The notes under the pieces are model-generated. The model saw only the letters and a program-made list of their open reading frames with translations, had not been told where the DNA came from and searched no databases. DNA of 6,674 bases, from positions 1 through 6,674 of the forward strand of contig DKTP01000064.1 in the NCBI GenBank assembly GCA_002473085.1. The letters run 5' to 3'. Source of the DNA: Anaerolineales bacterium UBA7227 (GTDB lineage: Bacteria > Chloroflexota > Anaerolineae > Anaerolineales > Villigracilaceae). The translations under genes were made by a program, and so were the position numbers. This document shows positions 1 to 6,623 of this stretch, in pieces. Position 1 is the stretch's first letter. Each line of letters starts with the position of its first letter.

Positions 1-20
1 GGGCGGGAGGCGAAAGGCGC
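1..20 (+). repeat. Left copy of an exact 20-bp direct terminal repeat
   Basis: The first 20 bases (GGGCGGGAGG then CGAAAGGCGC) recur identically as the last 20 bases of the window. They lie inside the coding sequence for the C-terminal domain of the beta-helix protein. Confidence 0.95.
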
Positions 21-2204
21 GTTCCCGCTGAACAGGCTGAGATAGTTTGCGATGGCGTTGTTGTTGTCGTCCAGTTTGAAGCGCAGGCGAACTTGCGTGA
101 TGCCGCCGGCGGTCGCCAGTTTGTTGACGAAGTTCCCGGCGCCGGTCAGGTTGAGACTGTACCACCCGCCAACGAGAGGCGGTTTGAGCGGGCCGACGGT
201 CTTATTGGCGGCGGTCTGGAAATCGGCGGCTTGCAGGGCGGAAGTCCCAAACATTCCTTTCTTCACGTCAGCCATGAAACCCTGGAAGGCGTTGACCGGG
301 TTTCCGCCGCCGGTCACGCCCTGCCGCTTGACCTTGAGCGTGACTTTGGTGATGACGGCGTTATCGGGCAGGCTGGAGGTGTTGAACGACAGGATGGCGC
401 GGTACTGCTTTCTGGCCGCGTCGTCGCCGAGGCGGAAGGTGGTGGCGGCGGAGTTGAACGTCCCGCCTTTGTTACTGGTCTCGGCCGTTTCGAGTATCCA
501 GCCGTCCTGCGCGCCGGCCGAGCGGAAGGTCATCATCTTCTGGACGGTGTAGGTCTCGCCGCTGGTGAAGTCGCCGTTGCCCGCGCCTGTTCCACCGAGC
601 AGATTTCCGCCGGCATCGGCGATGCTATCGTCATCGCCGAGATCGAGGCGGATTGTGCCATTGCCGCTGCCGGTGTTGACGGTGACGGTGCGCGTCGCGC
701 CCGAGCCGCTGACCCCGCTCACGGTCGCGCCCGAGACGCCGCTGGTCGCGAGGGTGAAGTCGCTTGTGTCTACGCCCGTCACGGATTCAGAGAAGGTCAC
801 GGTGAAGTCTACGGCGGCCGCGGCGGTGGGATCAGTTTCGGCGCGGGTGATGGAGGCGACGGTGGGCGCGACGATGTCCGTCCGTTCGTAGGCGCCCATG
901 TCGCAGGTGGCGATGGTGTCGTTGTTGCCGTCGAAGGGACGCGTCTCGCCGCGCTGGTCTGCCGCCGCGCAGGTGAGGTTGTTTCCCGCGTCGATGGCGG
1001 GAGAACCGATGCTTAGGGCGTGGGTGGAGGTCGGTCCGCCGTTGTTCGCCAGGGCGCCCAGCAGTGGGTCGGTTCCCGTGATGTTTCCGGTGGTGTCGCC
1101 GCCGACGGTGCAATAGGCTGTCGCCTGGATCAGGTTGTAGCCTTGTGAGTTCAACGTACCATAGCATTCATGCGAGTCATCGCCGGCGGTATTTCCAGCC
1201 ATGATCGTGTTCTTTAGATTCACCGTGCTGCTCACATACATCCCGCCGCCGTCGTTGACAGCGGCGTTGTCGGTGATGGTGACATTATTCAGGTTCAACG
1301 TATTTGGCGTACCGCCGTTACCTTCGTAGACGCCTCCGCCTGCGTCAGCCGAATTGCCGCTGATGGTCACGTTCGTCAGGCTGAAGGTTTGGCTGTTGCC
1401 ATAAAAGGCTAAACCGCCGCCACCGCTCGCGTCGTTTCCCGCAAACAGGCTGTTGGTGATGGTTGTGGAAACATCGGCATACAGACCGCCTCCACTTCCC
1501 GACAACGCTGAATTGTTTGTAACGCTGGCGTCATTGATCGCAGCCGCGGCAGGGCCTCGAACATGTAGCCCTCCGCTGTCGGACGCGGTGTTGTTCGAGA
1601 TGAGAACGCCGTCGAGATTCAAACCCGTAGCGGCAGGGTCTGAGAAAATACCGCCTCCAGCTTGGCTGGCGGTGTTGTAGGTCACCGATCCGCCGTTCAT
1701 TGACAGGCTGGCATAATTATAGATACCGCCGCCGTGAGAATCGGTGAAGATGGAATCGAGGGCCTGATTGCCGGTAACGGTAATGTCGTTCAACGTAAGA
1801 TTGCCGTGATTTCGGATGCCGCCGCCCCGATCGTCCACGACTTTGCCATTGGCGACGGTCAGGTCGTTGATGACGACGGTCTTGCCTGCGTCAATGTAGA
1901 ATACGCGCACGGCGTTGTCCCCGCTCACGGTCAGGCTGGACGCGCCGGGGCCGTTGATGGTCACGTTGTCCGACACGGTCAACTGGCTGGCGAGCGTGAT
2001 CGTGCCGCTGATGCCGGTGGCGTCAATTACGTCGCCGTCGTTGGCGTCGTCCAGGGCCTCGCGCAGGGACCCCGCGCCGCTGTCGCTGGTGTTGGTCACG
2101 ACGAGCGTGGCCGCGCGGGCGCGCTCAACCGGCATGGCCGCCAGCGCGCCCAGCGCGAGGCAGAGCGCAAGGAACAGGTTCAAAAAACGGGTTTTGGTTT
2201 TCAT
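1..2204 (-). CDS. Secreted beta-helix protein: CSLREA-like N-terminus, choice-of-anchor Q region, Ig-like domain and C-terminal DNRLRE-type domain (3' end cut by the left edge)
   Basis: I translated this minus-strand frame by hand. It stays open from the ATG at 2204-2202 to the window edge (734 full codons). A good Shine-Dalgarno, AAAGGAG at 2215-2209, lies 4 bases before the start. Residues 1-31 are a signal peptide: basic MKTKTR, a hydrophobic core, and an ARA|A cleavage site. Residues 33-60 match the CSLREA/beta-helix entry pattern (TNTSDSGAGSLREAL, then a DANDGD turn). Residues 60-345 are short repeats rich in GGGI/GGGL and N-[VI]-T-[IV], typical of a right-handed parallel beta-helix. The ECYG..SQGYNLI motif (from residue 346), SPAIDAG (401-407) and DMGAYE (435-440) identify the choice-of-anchor Q family. 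Residues 446-555 resemble a bacterial Ig-like domain (FTVTFSESVTGVD). Residues from 557 are a DNRLRE-type domain paralogous to the one in the neighbouring gene. It is probably exported and surface-attached; the ligand is unknown. The fragment at 6624-6674 may be its missing end. Confidence 0.9.
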   Translation of the reverse strand, partial: MKTKTRFLNLFLALCLALGALAAMPVERARAATLVVTNTSDSGAGSLREALDDANDGDVIDATGISGTITLASQLTVSDNVTINGPGASSLTVSGDNAVRVFYIDAGKTVVINDLTVANGKVVDDRGGGIRNHGNLTLNDITVTGNQALDSIFTDSHGGGIYNYASLSMNGGSVTYNTASQAGGGIFSDPAATGLNLDGVLISNNTASDSGGLHVRGPAAAAINDASVTNNSALSGSGGGLYADVSTTITNSLFAGNDASGGGGLAFYGNSQTFSLTNVTISGNSADAGGGVYEGNGGTPNTLNLNNVTITDNAAVNDGGGMYVSSTVNLKNTIMAGNTAGDDSHECYGTLNSQGYNLIQATAYCTVGGDTTGNITGTDPLLGALANNGGPTSTHALSIGSPAIDAGNNLTCAAADQRGETRPFDGNNDTIATCDMGAYERTDIVAPTVASITRAETDPTAAAAVDFTVTFSESVTGVDTSDFTLATSGVSGATVSGVSGSGATRTVTVNTGSGNGTIRLDLGDDDSIADAGGNLLGGTGAGNGDFTSGETYTVQKMMTFRSAGAQDGWILETAETSNKGGTFNSAATTFRLGDDAARKQYRAILSFNTSSLPDNAVITKVTLKVKRQGVTGGGNPVNAFQGFMADVKKGMFGTSALQAADFQTAANKTVGPLKPPLVGGWYSLNLTGAGNFVNKLATAGGITQVRLRFKLDDNNNAIANYLSLFSGNAPFASR

Positions 2205-2215
2205 TTTTCTCCTTT
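2202..2215 (-). promoter_or_regulatory. Ribosome binding site and start of the beta-helix protein gene
   Basis: On the minus strand AAAGGAG (2215-2209) is followed by AAAA and ATG (2204-2202). The codons after it encode a classic signal peptide, which fixes this as the start. No long upstream in-frame extension is needed. Confidence 0.8.
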
Positions 2216-2219
2216 CGTT

Positions 2220-2232
2220 TGAAACGGTTTCA
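2220..2232. promoter_or_regulatory. 13-bp palindrome in the leader of the beta-helix gene, possible operator
   Basis: TGAAACGGTTTCA is a perfect inverted repeat around a single central base. It sits just upstream of the Shine-Dalgarno of the minus-strand gene starting at 2204. Its form resembles operators bound by dimeric HTH repressors, for example of LacI type, but no such regulator is present here. It could equally be a chance AT-rich palindrome. Confidence 0.25.
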
Positions 2233-2330
2233 TTACAAATACGAGTGGGTTTCGTCGCTGCGAAGAGCGCGCTTTTCCCGACGACGCTTGCCTTATCGCG
2301 CAGCGTCAGGGAGCGGCCCCGTGCCGCGAG

Positions 2331-2373
2331 AGGGGATCGCTTCGGGACGCTTCACGCGCCCTCGCAATGACGG
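2331..2373. repeat. Copy of a dispersed intergenic repeat (CTCGCAATGACGG family)
   Basis: The block runs from GGGGATCGCTTC to CTCGCAATGACGG. Read on the other strand it is GTCATTGCGAGG followed by GAAGCG and ATCCCC. I recognise this as resembling a short intergenic repeat seen many times in diverse bacterial genomes, usually as GTCATTGCGAGG with GAAGCAATC. Within it, GGGATCGCTTC (2333-2343) and GGGACGCTTC (2344-2353) form an imperfect tandem pair. It lies between the stop of the ELWxxDGT-like gene and the start of the beta-helix gene, where such elements normally occur. The recognition is from memory; the copy number in this genome cannot be seen. Confidence 0.55.
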
Positions 2374-2387
2374 ACATGCCGTGAGAA

Positions 2388-4067
2388 TTATGGAATGTAG
2401 TACCCGATCTCCAGCAACGGACGGAGCGAAAGCGTGGCTGTATTGCCGCTATAGAATTTGAGGTAATCCGCGCCGTTGTCGTTGTTGTCGTCGGCGGCGA
2501 AGCGCAGGCGGAACTGGGTGATCCCGCTCTTGTTGATGTAGGCAAAGACGCCGCTTGCCCAGGTTTTGGTATACCAATTGGCGACGGGTGAATTCGGGAT
2601 CGTTCCGATGGCAGATTTGCTGGCCGTGGACTGGAAGTCGTTCAGTTGCAGGGCAGCGCTTCCGAAGGAGCCCTTGCGAACGTCTACAACCAGCGCGCCG
2701 TGCGTGCCGAACGGATTCGTCCCGGCCAGGCCCTGGTAGCGAATCTTGAGTTTTACGCTTATGATCACGGCGTTGTCGGGGATCGAGGAGGTATCAAAGG
2801 ACAAGACGGAACGATATTGTTTGTCCTGCGCATTGTCTCCCACCATAAAGGTGGCCGCGCTGGAGTTCATCGTCCCGCCCGCGTTGGTATTTTCGGCGGA
2901 TTCGAGCGTCCAACCATCGTAGCCCTGGGAGGAGCGCAACGTGGCTATAGTAGTGGTGTCGTATTTCCACAGTTCGATTCCCGTCCCGTCGTTGCCGTTT
3001 GCCGAGAAGTACAGCGCGCCGCTGTACGCGGTCATATAGGAGGGACTTGAAGCTCCACTGCCGCTCCAGATGTCTGTCACAAGTTGGGCGCCGTTGACGG
3101 GATCGTACTTCCACAGTTCCCATCCCGCCCCATCATTGCCATTCGCGCAAAAATACAACGCGCCATTGTAGACAGCCATATAGCGAGGAAATGAATCTCC
3201 AATGCCGGTATAGATATCTGCCACGCGTTGAACGCCGTTGGCCGGGTCGTACTTCCACAGTTCCCATCCCGCCCCGTCATCGCCCCTGGCGGAAAAATAC
3301 AACGCCTTTTTATATACAGTCAAATCACTGGGGGCTGAAGCCATGTTGCCGCTGTAAATGTCCGCCACGAGCTGCGCGCCGTTAGCGGCATCGTACTTCC
3401 AGAGTTCGGTCCCCTTCCCGTCGCCGCCATCGGCCGAGAAATATAAGCCATTGTTGTAAGCCGCCAGGTAGCTTGGATAGGAGCCCAAAGCGCCGCTGTT
3501 GATATCCGCCACGCGCTGGGCGCCGTTGACCGGATCGTATTTCCAAAGTTCTCGCCCCGCTCCTTCGCCCCCATCGGCCCCAAAATAGAGGGCGTTATCG
3601 TAAACGGTCAGGAATGCAGGATTTGAAAATAAACTGATGTTGATATCCGCCGCGATCTGGGCGCCGTTGATCGGGTCGTATTTCCAGAGTTCAATTCCCG
3701 CCCCGCCGTCTCCAGTGGCATTGAAATACAGCGCGTTATTGTAGACTGTCAGATAGTTAGGCGACGAACTTGTACTACCGGTGTAAATATCCGCTACGCG
3801 AGCGGCGCCGTTGGCGGGATCATATTTCCACAACTCGTTCCCCGCTCCATCATTCCCGTTCGCCCCAAAATACAGCGCGCCATTGTAAGCTGCCAGATGC
3901 GAAGGGCTCGAACTAGAAGCGCCGGGAAAGATATCGGCTACGCGCGCAAGGGTGACGATAGCCTCCACAGGCGGGCCGCCTTCCTGGGCGCGGCTGGGGG
4001 CGGCAGACCCGAAAGCGAGGGCAAAAACTCCTAGAATCATAACGATCGAGAAAATTCGTTTGAACAT
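2388..4067 (-). CDS. Secreted ELWxxDGT-like repeat protein with C-terminal DNRLRE-type domain
   Basis: The product is 559 residues and complete. Residues 1-28 form a signal peptide (MFKR, hydrophobic core, then SRAQ), so it is exported. Residues 43-377 contain seven repeats of about 48 residues built as VADI..G..SSP..L..YN.ALYF.A.G.DG.G.ELWKYDP.NGA.. The ELWKYD signature is a variant of the ELWxxDGT repeat, with P-x-N-G in place of the usual G-T. Seven such beta-rich units could fold into a seven-bladed propeller (inference). Residues from about 372 to the end form a DNRLRE-type beta-sandwich with DGWTLESAE, YRSVLSFDTSSIPDNAVI, FRLRFAADDNND and a final GYYIP, paralogous to the end of the neighbouring beta-helix protein. 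The start is supported by AAAGGAG at 4080-4074, six bases upstream. The gene is divergent from the STAND regulator across 109 bp. No catalytic residues are apparent; an adhesive or structural extracellular role is most plausible. Confidence 0.9.
   Translation of the reverse strand: MFKRIFSIVMILGVFALAFGSAAPSRAQEGGPPVEAIVTLARVADIFPGASSSSPSHLAAYNGALYFGANGNDGAGNELWKYDPANGAARVADIYTGSTSSSPNYLTVYNNALYFNATGDGGAGIELWKYDPINGAQIAADINISLFSNPAFLTVYDNALYFGADGGEGAGRELWKYDPVNGAQRVADINSGALGSYPSYLAAYNNGLYFSADGGDGKGTELWKYDAANGAQLVADIYSGNMASAPSDLTVYKKALYFSARGDDGAGWELWKYDPANGVQRVADIYTGIGDSFPRYMAVYNGALYFCANGNDGAGWELWKYDPVNGAQLVTDIWSGSGASSPSYMTAYSGALYFSANGNDGTGIELWKYDTTTIATLRSSQGYDGWTLESAENTNAGGTMNSSAATFMVGDNAQDKQYRSVLSFDTSSIPDNAVIISVKLKIRYQGLAGTNPFGTHGALVVDVRKGSFGSAALQLNDFQSTASKSAIGTIPNSPVANWYTKTWASGVFAYINKSGITQFRLRFAADDNNDNGADYLKFYSGNTATLSLRPLLEIGYYIP
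2937..3941 (-). repeat. Seven tandem coding repeats of about 144 bp (ELWKYD units)
   Basis: Six units are 48 codons and the third is 47. They start at residues 43, 91, 139, 186, 234, 282 and 330 of the gene at 2388-4067. At DNA level the best conserved part is the stretch for ELWKYDP.NGA, visible on the plus strand as recurrent GGCGCCGTTG..GGGTCGTA.TTCCA. The units differ clearly in sequence, so the array is not a fresh amplification. Confidence 0.85.
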
Positions 4068-4080
4068 GTCATTCTCCTTT
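4065..4080 (-). promoter_or_regulatory. Ribosome binding site and start of the ELWxxDGT-like protein gene
   Basis: On the minus strand AAAGGAG (4080-4074) precedes ATG (4067-4065) by six bases. Another ATG at 4072-4070 lies closer to the Shine-Dalgarno but is out of frame. The signal peptide encoded from 4067 decides the start. Confidence 0.75.
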
Positions 4081-4085
4081 TATCA

Positions 4086-4098
4086 TCGCCTTAGGCGA
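4086..4098. promoter_or_regulatory. 13-bp palindrome TCGCCTTAGGCGA in the divergent intergenic region
   Basis: This is a perfect inverted repeat around one central T. It lies just upstream of the Shine-Dalgarno of the minus-strand secreted-protein gene, so it could be an operator or a small hairpin in that leader. The function is inferred from position only. Confidence 0.3.
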
Positions 4099-4160
4099 AA
4101 TTTTGTGATACTATAAATTCAATTTTGTTGACTCTGTTGACACTTTGTTGACAACCGTCC
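4099..4160. promoter_or_regulatory. Divergent promoter region (AT-rich, tentative)
   Basis: This is the only markedly AT-rich stretch in the window and it separates two divergent genes. On the plus strand GATACT (4107-4112) and TATAAA (4112-4117) look like -10 elements; on the minus strand TATAGT (4115-4110) does. None has a good -35 partner at 16-18 bp. The region should contain promoters for both genes, but the exact elements are not resolved by eye. Confidence 0.4.
4126..4152 (+). repeat. Three direct repeats of TGTTGAC, candidate regulator binding sites
   Basis: TGTTGAC occurs at 4126-4132, 4135-4141 and 4146-4152, with start-to-start steps of 9 and 11 bp. The first and third copies are thus 20 bp apart, about two helical turns. 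The third copy ends 10 bases before the Shine-Dalgarno of the regulator gene. Iterated direct repeats next to the gene of an HTH protein are typical of cooperative operator sites, so autoregulation and control of the divergent secreted-protein gene are plausible inferences. Confidence 0.5.
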
Positions 4161-4162
4161 TC

Positions 4163-4179
4163 GGGAGGGCGCGGTCATG
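4163..4179 (+). promoter_or_regulatory. Ribosome binding site and start of the STAND regulator gene
   Basis: GGGAGG (4163-4168) lies eight bases before ATG (4177-4179), a normal spacing. The HTH domain begins about 15 residues after this ATG, as expected for the family. Confidence 0.75.
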
Positions 4180-6543
4180 TCTAAACAACAATCCATCGTC
4201 GAACCGTCCGAATTCCAAACATTCGGCGAGCTGCTGCGCTATTTGCGTGAACGCGCCAAACTCACGCAGCGCGGCCTGGCGCAACAGGTGGGCTATCACT
4301 ATAGTTACCTCAGCCGACTTGAAAAAAACGAGCGCGCCCCAGACGAAACCGTCCTACGCGCGCGCTTCATCCCGGCCCTCAAATTGCAGAACGAATCGCT
4401 GTGGGTGAAACGCATCACAGAACTGGCGCGCGAGACCCGCCCAGCCGAACAGCCCCCCGCCGTGCCGGTCCCTGACCCGTTGCCCGAAACAGCCTTCGCC
4501 CGTTTGCCGGTACCCTTCACCTCGTTCCTGGGGCGCGCCCGCGAAGTGGAAACGCTGGAGCGGATGCTCCGCCAACCCGACGTTCGACTCGTCACGCTGG
4601 TCGGCCCGCCGGGAGTCGGAAAGACGCGCCTGGCCCTCCACGCAGCCGAACGCCTCGCCGCGGACTTCGAGGCGGGCGCGGTCTTCGTGAACCTGATGCC
4701 CGTCCTCGAGGCCGACCAGGTCATTCCCGCCTTTGCCCTGGCCCTCGACGTGCGCGAAACTGCGCGCCTCTCCGTGCTGGAAAGCGTGAGCGCCGCGCTG
4801 AAGTCTAAAAACTTGCTGATCGTGGCCGATAACTTCGAGCAGGTCGCCGAAGCCGGCCCGCAACTGCTCGCGCTGCTGGGAGAGGCAAAAAATGTGAAGA
4901 TACTCGTCACCAGCCGCGAAGCCCTGCGGTTGCGCGGCGAAAAGGAATTCCCGCTCGTCCCCCTGCCTGTGCCGGGCGAAACCGAAACCAATCTCCAGGA
5001 TTTCCCCTCGGTGCAGTTATTCCTGCAGCGCGCCCGCGACGTAAAACCCGATTTCCCGCAGGACGACGAGACCGCCTCGCGCGCCGCCGAAATCTGCCGC
5101 CGTCTCGACGGCCTGCCCCTCGCCATCGAACTGGCCGCGGCGCGGGTCGGCGCATTGAGCCTGTCTGCCATGCTCAAACAACTGCATCGCCGCTTCGACT
5201 GGTTGACGTACGGAAAACGCGACCTGCCGGCCTGGCGCCAAAACCTGTGGGACGCGGTGGAGTGGAGTTACTCCCTGCTCGACGTGCAGGAACGCGTCCT
5301 GATGAACCGGTTGTCCGTCTTCAGCGACGGCTGGACTTTGGAGGCCGCCGAAGCGATTTGCTGCGACGACACGATCTGTCTCGCCTCCGACGTCCTCAAC
5401 CTGCTCATGCGCCTCGCGGATAAGTCCATGATCGCGGCGGATACGGAGCAGGACCGGTTTCACTTTCTCGAATCGCTGCGCGAGTTCGCCCACAAAAAAC
5501 TGAACGAAGAGAACGCCTTCGAGCTCATGCGCCAGCGGCACGCGCAGTATTTCATGAACTTCATGCAGGTCGCATCGCCAAATATCAAACAGGGAAACGA
5601 CGTGGCGCGCTGGCTGGACAGGGTGGAGGCAGACCACAACAACCTGCGCGCCGTGATGACGTGGATCGTCGAAGACCCGTCGCGCATCCCGTCCGCGTCG
5701 GAATTCATTGTCGACATGGGCAGGTTCTGGTACGACCGCAACCACTTCACCGAAGGCCGCCGCTGGCTGGATCAAATCGTCGCCGCGTATTCCGAACCCA
5801 CCGCCGAACGCGCCAACCTGTTGCGAACCTGCGGCGATTTCCATCGCGTACAGGGCGATTACGCCGAGGCGCGCCTCATCGAGGAGGAGGGACTCGCGGT
5901 CTCGAAAGCGCTGGGTTACGAAAGAGGAATGTACCAGTCCATGGACGCGCTGGCGATCCTGGCGGGCATCCAGCGCGACTACGCGCGCGCCTCTGAACTG
6001 CTGGAACAGGTCCTCGACTATCGCAGGCGGACGAAGGACGCGCTTCGCCTGACCGCCACGTTGAACAACCTTGCCATCGCCAGCCGCCGGCTTGGGAATT
6101 TTGAACGCGCCAGGGAGTTATATGAAGAAGCAATTTCCGTCACGAGGGAAAACGGCAATCTTATGTCGCTGGGCCATGCCTTGAACGGCCTCTCGGAAGT
6201 TCACACGGAATCAAAAGACTTTGCCGCCGCCCTCGAGCTGCAGCGTCAGGGATTGGAAGTCCGCCGCCAGATTGGGGACTGGAAAGGCGTCGCGTTTTCG
6301 CTCGGCTCGATCGCCATATCGCTCCATCATCTGGATAAACCTGCGCGCGCCGCGCAGCTGGAAAGCGCCGGCATAAAACTGCGCGGGGAACTCGGCGTTT
6401 CCTTTCCTGCCATCGCTCAGGCGGAACACGACGAACTCGCCGCAAGCCTCCGCGCCAAACTGGGAGAGGCCGCCTTCGATGAAGCCTGGTCGCGCGGCCA
6501 GTCGCTCTCACGGGGACAGGCGGTGGCGCTGGCAACGGAATGA
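4177..6543 (+). CDS. XRE-family HTH / STAND (NB-ARC-like) ATPase / TPR transcriptional regulator
   Basis: The product is 788 residues, cytoplasmic and complete. Residues 16-60 form an XRE-type helix-turn-helix (LRERAKLTQRGLAQQVG, then YSYLSRLEKNER), so it probably binds DNA. A proline-rich linker (90-113) leads to the STAND NTPase. This has FLGRAREVETLERML (117-131), Walker A GPPGVGKT (143-150), Walker B-like LLIVADNFE (213-221), the ILVTSRE sensor strand (242-248) and the GLPLAIELAAAR motif (312-323). A winged-helix-like segment follows (WSYSLLDVQERVLMNRLSVF, 363-382). Residues 545-740 are about five tetratricopeptide repeats of roughly 40 residues, ending in a typical A-W-x-x-G tail (AFDEAWSRGQSLS). 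In this family the TPR part usually senses a ligand or partner, and nucleotide exchange switches the protein on. All core ATPase motifs are intact, so it should be functional. It is divergent from the ELWxxDGT-like gene and convergent with the gene fragment at the right edge. The signal sensed cannot be told from the sequence. Confidence 0.93.
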   Translation: MSKQQSIVEPSEFQTFGELLRYLRERAKLTQRGLAQQVGYHYSYLSRLEKNERAPDETVLRARFIPALKLQNESLWVKRITELARETRPAEQPPAVPVPDPLPETAFARLPVPFTSFLGRAREVETLERMLRQPDVRLVTLVGPPGVGKTRLALHAAERLAADFEAGAVFVNLMPVLEADQVIPAFALALDVRETARLSVLESVSAALKSKNLLIVADNFEQVAEAGPQLLALLGEAKNVKILVTSREALRLRGEKEFPLVPLPVPGETETNLQDFPSVQLFLQRARDVKPDFPQDDETASRAAEICRRLDGLPLAIELAAARVGALSLSAMLKQLHRRFDWLTYGKRDLPAWRQNLWDAVEWSYSLLDVQERVLMNRLSVFSDGWTLEAAEAICCDDTICLASDVLNLLMRLADKSMIAADTEQDRFHFLESLREFAHKKLNEENAFELMRQRHAQYFMNFMQVASPNIKQGNDVARWLDRVEADHNNLRAVMTWIVEDPSRIPSASEFIVDMGRFWYDRNHFTEGRRWLDQIVAAYSEPTAERANLLRTCGDFHRVQGDYAEARLIEEEGLAVSKALGYERGMYQSMDALAILAGIQRDYARASELLEQVLDYRRRTKDALRLTATLNNLAIASRRLGNFERARELYEEAISVTRENGNLMSLGHALNGLSEVHTESKDFAAALELQRQGLEVRRQIGDWKGVAFSLGSIAISLHHLDKPARAAQLESAGIKLRGELGVSFPAIAQAEHDELAASLRAKLGEAAFDEAWSRGQSLSRGQAVALATE

Positions 6544-6550
6544 ATCGTAA

Positions 6551-6584
6551 CGAAATGCCCCCGAAATTCGGGGGCATCGCTTTT
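6551..6584. terminator. Hairpin terminator between convergent genes, probably bidirectional
   Basis: ATGCCCCCGAA (6555-6565) pairs with TTCGGGGGCAT (6567-6577), leaving a GAAATTC-type loop if the innermost pairs open. On the plus strand the stem is followed by CGC and TTTT (6581-6584). On the minus strand it is followed by TTTCG. It starts 11 bases after the stop of the STAND regulator and lies 46 bases beyond the stop of the minus-strand gene at the right edge, so it can serve both. Confidence 0.8.
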
Positions 6585-6623
6585 GGAAGGCGTTTACGGA
6601 ACGCAATCCTAAAGGACACATCC

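Larger units (their letters stand above)
2205..2387. other. 183-bp spacer between the two secreted-protein genes
   Basis: Both flanking genes are on the minus strand. The spacer carries the dispersed repeat (2331-2373), a GC-rich hairpin with arms GCGGC (2313-2317) and GCCGC (2323-2327), a self-complementary AGCGCGCT core inside 2262-2277, and the palindrome at 2220-2232. I see no convincing -35/-10 pair and no hairpin followed by a U-tract. It therefore stays open whether the beta-helix gene has its own promoter or is read through from the upstream gene. Confidence 0.6.

Noticed and set aside
93..1016. Long plus-strand open frame (307 codons), with others at 52-552, 565-891 and 1734-2222
   Set aside because: They lie opposite the minus-strand beta-helix gene, which has a signal peptide, family motifs and a Shine-Dalgarno. 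The plus-strand translations are low-complexity glycine, arginine and alanine runs without domains.
2160..2171. Possible lipobox (LALC, residues 12-15) making the beta-helix protein a lipoprotein
   Set aside because: Leucine before the cysteine is atypical for a lipobox, the cysteine lies inside the hydrophobic core, and a clear ARA|A signal peptidase I site follows at residue 31.
2937..3941. Regular repeats considered as a CRISPR array or non-coding tandem repeat
   Set aside because: The period is about 144 bp, the units diverge, and the frame encodes conserved ELWKYD motifs throughout; it is a protein repeat.
4137..4153. Two perfect TTGACA hexamers (4137-4142 and 4148-4153) as -35 boxes for the regulator gene
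   Set aside because: The sequence 16-18 bp downstream is GC-rich (GGGAGGGCGCGGTC) with no -10-like element, and it holds the ribosome binding site. The hexamers are better explained as part of the TGTTGAC repeats.
4305..5844. Several minus-strand open frames opposite the STAND regulator
   Set aside because: They are shadow frames of a GC-rich gene. Their products are compositionally biased and match no family, while the plus-strand frame has every STAND motif.
6544..6623. Possible small RNA or small gene between the regulator and the right-edge fragment
   Set aside because: The 80-bp stretch contains only the terminator hairpin; no start with a ribosome binding site or promoter is visible.
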